Shown here piece by piece: positions 12,673 through 15,510 of a stretch of DNA of 15,510 bases. Within the stretch, counting starts at the first letter, position 1. The number at the start of each line of letters is the position of its first letter. The DNA comes from Deltaproteobacteria bacterium UBA5329 (GTDB lineage: Bacteria; Desulfobacterota; Syntrophorhabdia; Syntrophorhabdales; Syntrophorhabdaceae): the NCBI GenBank assembly GCA_002408185.1, contig DHQV01000012.1, positions 5,824 through 21,333 of the forward strand. Direction: 5' to 3'. The notes beneath the pieces were generated by a model. The model was given only the letters and a program-made list of their open reading frames with translations. It was not told where the DNA came from and did no database searches. The translations under genes were made by a program, and so were the position numbers.

Positions 12673-14182
12673 CTATGAAGAACTTGCTGCATTGCACGCC
12701 ATAGCTAAGATCCTGGCACAGCCGACCGATCTTCGCGACGGACTGGACCAGATCCTCAACGAAATGCACACACGCCTGGGAATGCAGAGGGGAATGATAT
12801 CGCTCTTCGACCGGGAAAAGAACGAGGTCTGGCTCGACATTGCGCATGATGTCAACATCGAGGGAATGGACGTAACGTATAAGCCGGGCGAAGGCATAAC
12901 CAGCGAGGTCGCCCAGTCGGGACGCCCGATGGCCGTTGCGAACCTCGGGCACGCGAAGCACTTTCTCGACAGGACAGGGGCCCGCCGACGCCTCAACCGT
13001 TCCGAGCTTGCGTTCCTGTGTGTTCCGATAATGTACGACAACCAGGTGGTCGGGGTGCTGTCGGCCGACAAAGTCGCACGCGAGGTCGAGGACCTCGACA
13101 AGGAACTGGCCATGCTGGCCGCCGTTGCTCAACTGATAGCGAAATCGGTACACATACGGGCACTCGAGGAAGAGAACAAGCGGCTCAAAAGGCTTGTGGG
13201 CATCCCCCGCGCACCGTCGCTCGACATTATCGGCCACTCCAAGGTCATGCAGGATGTCTTTGCGCTTGTTTCCCAGGTTGCCGACTCGCGGACCACGGTC
13301 CTGATAACCGGGGAAACGGGGACCGGAAAGGAACTGATAGCCCAGGCGATCCACATGAACTCCTCCCGGAGGAAGGCCCCTTTCGTCCAGGTCAACTGTG
13401 CCGCAATCCCCGATACCCTGATCGAAAGCGAGCTTTTCGGGCATGAAAAAGGGGCATTCACCGGAGCCCTTCATCAACGCAGGGGGCGATTTGAAGAGGC
13501 CAACAATGGCACCATTTTCCTCGATGAGGTAGGTGAATTATCGGCAGCCGCACAGATGAAGCTCCTGCGTGTTTTACAGGAAAAACGATTTCAGCCGCTC
13601 GGCTCGTCACGTGTCGTAACGGTCAATGTCCGCATCATTGCAGCAACGAACAGGGACCTCGAACAGGATATACAGGCGGAGCGCTTCCGTGCCGACCTGT
13701 ATTACCGGCTGAACGTTTTCCCGATATACATGCCCCCGTTGCGTGAGCGCGGCAGTGACATCATCCTCCTCGCCGACCATTTCGTTTTGAAATACGCAAA
13801 AGAGATGGGCAAGGACGTCAAGAACATCTCCTCCGCCGCCATAGAGGCGTTCCTCGCACACAAATGGCCCGGGAATGTCCGGGAACTGGAGAACTGCATC
13901 GAGCGGGCAGTTCTCCTGACAAATACAGACACCGTCGATATCATGCACCTGCCGCCTTCCCTGCAGGTCAGGAGCACAAATGGGGGTAAAAAAGATGCCG
14001 GCAAGCTGTCGACGCTGGTCGAAACCCAGGAGAAGGCCCTTATCATAGACATGCTCGAGGCGACAGGCGGCAACCAGACACAGGCCGCCAAAATGCTCGG
14101 CACCACCAAGCGCATCATCCAGTACAAGATATCAAAACTCGGGATCGACCCGAAGGTGTTCAAGAAGAGCAAGAAGGGCTGA
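12659..14182 (+). CDS. NifA-type sigma-54-dependent activator (GAF-AAA+-Fis)
   Basis: GTG at 12659 follows GGAG (12650-12653) by five bases. The 507-aa protein has an N-terminal GAF domain (about 10-165), a short helix linker, the AAA+ sigma-54 interaction domain with GETGTGKE (218-225), ESELFGHEKGAFTGA (256-270), GTIFLDEVGEL (284-294) and FRADLYYRLNVFPI (343-356), and a Fis-type helix-turn-helix (about 460-495). GAFTGA is intact, so it should contact sigma-54 and open promoters. The ending IIQYKISKLGID is close to that of NifA proteins (QxxYKIxKxxID), which control nitrogenase genes, but the GAF-AAA-Fis order is shared with NorR- and FhlA-like activators. No nif gene or PII gene is in view. 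The GAF domain probably senses a small molecule or protein partner. It does not have a receiver domain, so no kinase is needed. Confidence 0.92.
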   Translation: MSIHSYEELAALHAIAKILAQPTDLRDGLDQILNEMHTRLGMQRGMISLFDREKNEVWLDIAHDVNIEGMDVTYKPGEGITSEVAQSGRPMAVANLGHAKHFLDRTGARRRLNRSELAFLCVPIMYDNQVVGVLSADKVAREVEDLDKELAMLAAVAQLIAKSVHIRALEEENKRLKRLVGIPRAPSLDIIGHSKVMQDVFALVSQVADSRTTVLITGETGTGKELIAQAIHMNSSRRKAPFVQVNCAAIPDTLIESELFGHEKGAFTGALHQRRGRFEEANNGTIFLDEVGELSAAAQMKLLRVLQEKRFQPLGSSRVVTVNVRIIAATNRDLEQDIQAERFRADLYYRLNVFPIYMPPLRERGSDIILLADHFVLKYAKEMGKDVKNISSAAIEAFLAHKWPGNVRELENCIERAVLLTNTDTVDIMHLPPSLQVRSTNGGKKDAGKLSTLVETQEKALIIDMLEATGGNQTQAAKMLGTTKRIIQYKISKLGIDPKVFKKSKKG

Positions 14183-14303
14183 CGGAAGACAATAACGGCA
14201 ATCCTCATTCCCTTTCTGCGTCATTCCGGATTTATGGAGACTGCGGCGCAATTCCCGATCCCGTCCTCCAGGGCCATTTATTGTATTTCCGGACACAACC
14301 TGT

Positions 14304-14340
14304 GGCCGTCATCCCGCCGTCAAGCGCCGGGATGACGGCC
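14304..14340. terminator. Perfect ATCCCG palindrome between convergent gene ends
   Basis: GGCCGTCATCCCG (14304-14316) and CGGGATGACGGCC (14328-14340) are a perfect 13-bp inverted repeat around an 11-base loop. It lies between the end of the NifA-type gene (14182) and the end of the PEP/pyruvate-binding gene (14363). It looks like a collapsed copy of the ATCCCGG element at 4141-4273 and 8150-8270, and could stop transcription from both sides. No T run follows on either strand, so an RNA-stabilising role is also possible. The preceding stretch from 14183 shows nothing else. Confidence 0.5.
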
Positions 14341-14362
14341 GTGGGGGAATCCGGGCCCCGCG

Positions 14363-15510
14363 TCAGCTAAAGAAACACACCATCTTCTGGCCGACTATGT
14401 CGGATGCCAGGACGAGCTTTTTCTTGCTCACGTCGTAGACACGGACGATGTCGACAAATTCCTGATTGCCCGGCACGAGCTCTTCGAGCATGTTCGGCAA
14501 CGATTCGAGCAGGGAAAGGTTGAATATGACATCCTCCTGCTCCGGATAGATGGCCATGTAAAAAATGTCCATTTCGACCATATCCTGAAAGAAATGCGTG
14601 CCGAAAGACAGATCCGGTATCAGGCTTCCTTCCTTGTACGCTATTTCGGCTATTGCCGCCACGTTGTTGATCTCGGAAAAGGTCACGGGCACACCCATTG
14701 CCGGTGTCGTCGTTCCCCAGCGGCCCGGGCCGAAAAGTATCGTCGGCATGTCATCCCGGCCGGCGATCGTCTTGTTGAGCTTTCCCACCAACCGGGCGAC
14801 ACTGTATTTCTGGGAAAGCCGCAGGCCCGTATACCCTTTCGGATCGACGTAAATGACCCGCGCGATATTCTTGGAGACACTGCCTCCCATGAAGTTGCCT
14901 TCCTGCCTGACCAGTATCTTGTTCTTCTTGATGTTGGCCGGAATCTCGGTGGAGGTATGGTTCTCTTTGGTCTGGAATGGCCGGCACTGCAGGAGGTTCA
15001 CCTGGATCTCGCCGTCGAGATTGAAATTCGCCGTAAATTCGATATCGACGGGGTAATCGTAGACGGATTCCAGTCGTTTGAGCATCTTCGACATCAAGCC
15101 GGGAAATTCTGTCGAGGAAAGAAGCTCGTCAAAAGTGAGTATCCAGATATCCCTAAATTTTCCCAGCGCCCGCATTCTTTCGCTCGCCTCGCTGTCACGC
15201 GTGGCGATCAGGTCGAGGCGCGCGTTGAAACCTTCAGCGAGCACATCGGCAGACGGGAGGGACTCGAAAAGATTTTCCTCGAGATTGAGGACGTCGACGT
15301 AGTGCTGGGAAAAACGCGCCGTATCCTCAAGCTTGACGAACGGTTTTATCGCGGGGTTGTCCAGAGCGACGACACGGGGATAATCGTTTTCGATCCGGTT
15401 GACAGCGCGCGTGCCGAGGCCGAAGACGAGCCTGAGCATCCCGGCCCTGGGATCGAGCCCTTTTTGCCATACGAACGTATTGTATGAAAGGCCGACACCC
15501 GCCAGTTCCG
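14363..15510 (-). CDS. PEP/pyruvate-binding domain protein (5' end beyond window)
   Basis: The frame is open to the right edge; 382 residues plus the stop are visible and the N-terminus is missing. Reading on the minus strand, the visible part begins ELAGVGLSYNTFVWQKGLDP and continues with LRLVFGLGTRAVNR, DYPRVVALDNP, and the ATP-grasp region ESVYDYPVDIEFTAN with QVNLLQCRPF. These are landmarks of the nucleotide-binding half of phosphoenolpyruvate synthase and pyruvate phosphate dikinase. The later ILFGPGRWGTTTPAMGVPV and LSFGTHFFQDMVE belong to a large variant of this family. The gene ends without the usual swivelling phosphohistidine and PEP-binding domains at its C-terminus, so it is not a complete PEP synthase on its own; the missing 5' part might hold other domains. 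Its exact reaction cannot be read. It is cytoplasmic, with no signal of membrane association. Confidence 0.85.
   Translation of the reverse strand, partial: ELAGVGLSYNTFVWQKGLDPRAGMLRLVFGLGTRAVNRIENDYPRVVALDNPAIKPFVKLEDTARFSQHYVDVLNLEENLFESLPSADVLAEGFNARLDLIATRDSEASERMRALGKFRDIWILTFDELLSSTEFPGLMSKMLKRLESVYDYPVDIEFTANFNLDGEIQVNLLQCRPFQTKENHTSTEIPANIKKNKILVRQEGNFMGGSVSKNIARVIYVDPKGYTGLRLSQKYSVARLVGKLNKTIAGRDDMPTILFGPGRWGTTTPAMGVPVTFSEINNVAAIAEIAYKEGSLIPDLSFGTHFFQDMVEMDIFYMAIYPEQEDVIFNLSLLESLPNMLEELVPGNQEFVDIVRVYDVSKKKLVLASDIVGQKMVCFFS

Noticed and set aside
1..15510. Defence, toxin-antitoxin, biosynthetic or prophage island
   Set aside because: No effector, toxin pair, integrase, transposase or cluster-type gene set is present. 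The genes are single units of mixed function.

Overview
The window reads as ordinary chromosome from an anaerobic bacterium of the former Deltaproteobacteria. A Syntrophorhabdus-like or related syntroph is my guess, from gene style only: a multi-PAS/LuxR regulator, a PEP/pyruvate-binding enzyme, a radical SAM protein with a cobalamin-type domain, many short intergenic repeats and moderately high GC. No rRNA, tRNA, phage, transposase or CRISPR array was seen. Genes are mostly single units on alternating strands, so this is not a long operon.

Layout. 1-905 (-): 5' part of an ExeA/GspA-type AAA+ ATPase running off the left edge. 906-1298: non-coding, with a repeat. 1299-1781 (+): acidic conserved hypothetical protein. 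1898-2713 (+): alpha/beta hydrolase with a cysteine nucleophile. 2923-3195 (+): SemiSWEET sugar transporter, overlapping tail to tail with 3167-3901 (-), a DUF72/YecE-like protein. 3902-4422: non-coding and repeat-rich. 4423-5700 (+): radical SAM protein, sharing its last bases with 5697-7259 (-), a PIF1 helicase with a C-terminal WYL domain. 7449-8093 (+): coiled-coil protein. 8302-9096 (-): DksA/TraR zinc finger fused to a BON domain. 9314-9760 (+): universal stress protein. 9991-12447 (-): five-PAS LuxR-type regulator. 12659-14182 (+): NifA-type sigma-54 activator, divergent from the PAS regulator. 14363-15510 (-): PEP/pyruvate-binding enzyme running off the right edge.

How the genes relate. 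The clearest functional grouping is regulatory: DksA-BON, UspA, PAS-LuxR and the NifA-type activator lie next to each other and suggest a stress or redox/energy regulatory neighbourhood. No target operon is visible. The PAS-LuxR and NifA-type genes share a 211-bp divergent control region containing a 16-bp direct repeat and a separate palindrome. The remaining genes look like unrelated single functions.

Most unusual signals: three kinds of intergenic repeat (a GCCCGCGG/TTTGCCTGA element, a large ATCCCGG inverted-repeat element, and tandem TTGAAAC heptads just upstream of genes), the cysteine-nucleophile hydrolase, the DksA-BON and PIF1-WYL fusions, and a possible leaderless start on the DUF72 gene. 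I found no convincing new multi-gene system such as a defence island or biosynthetic cluster.
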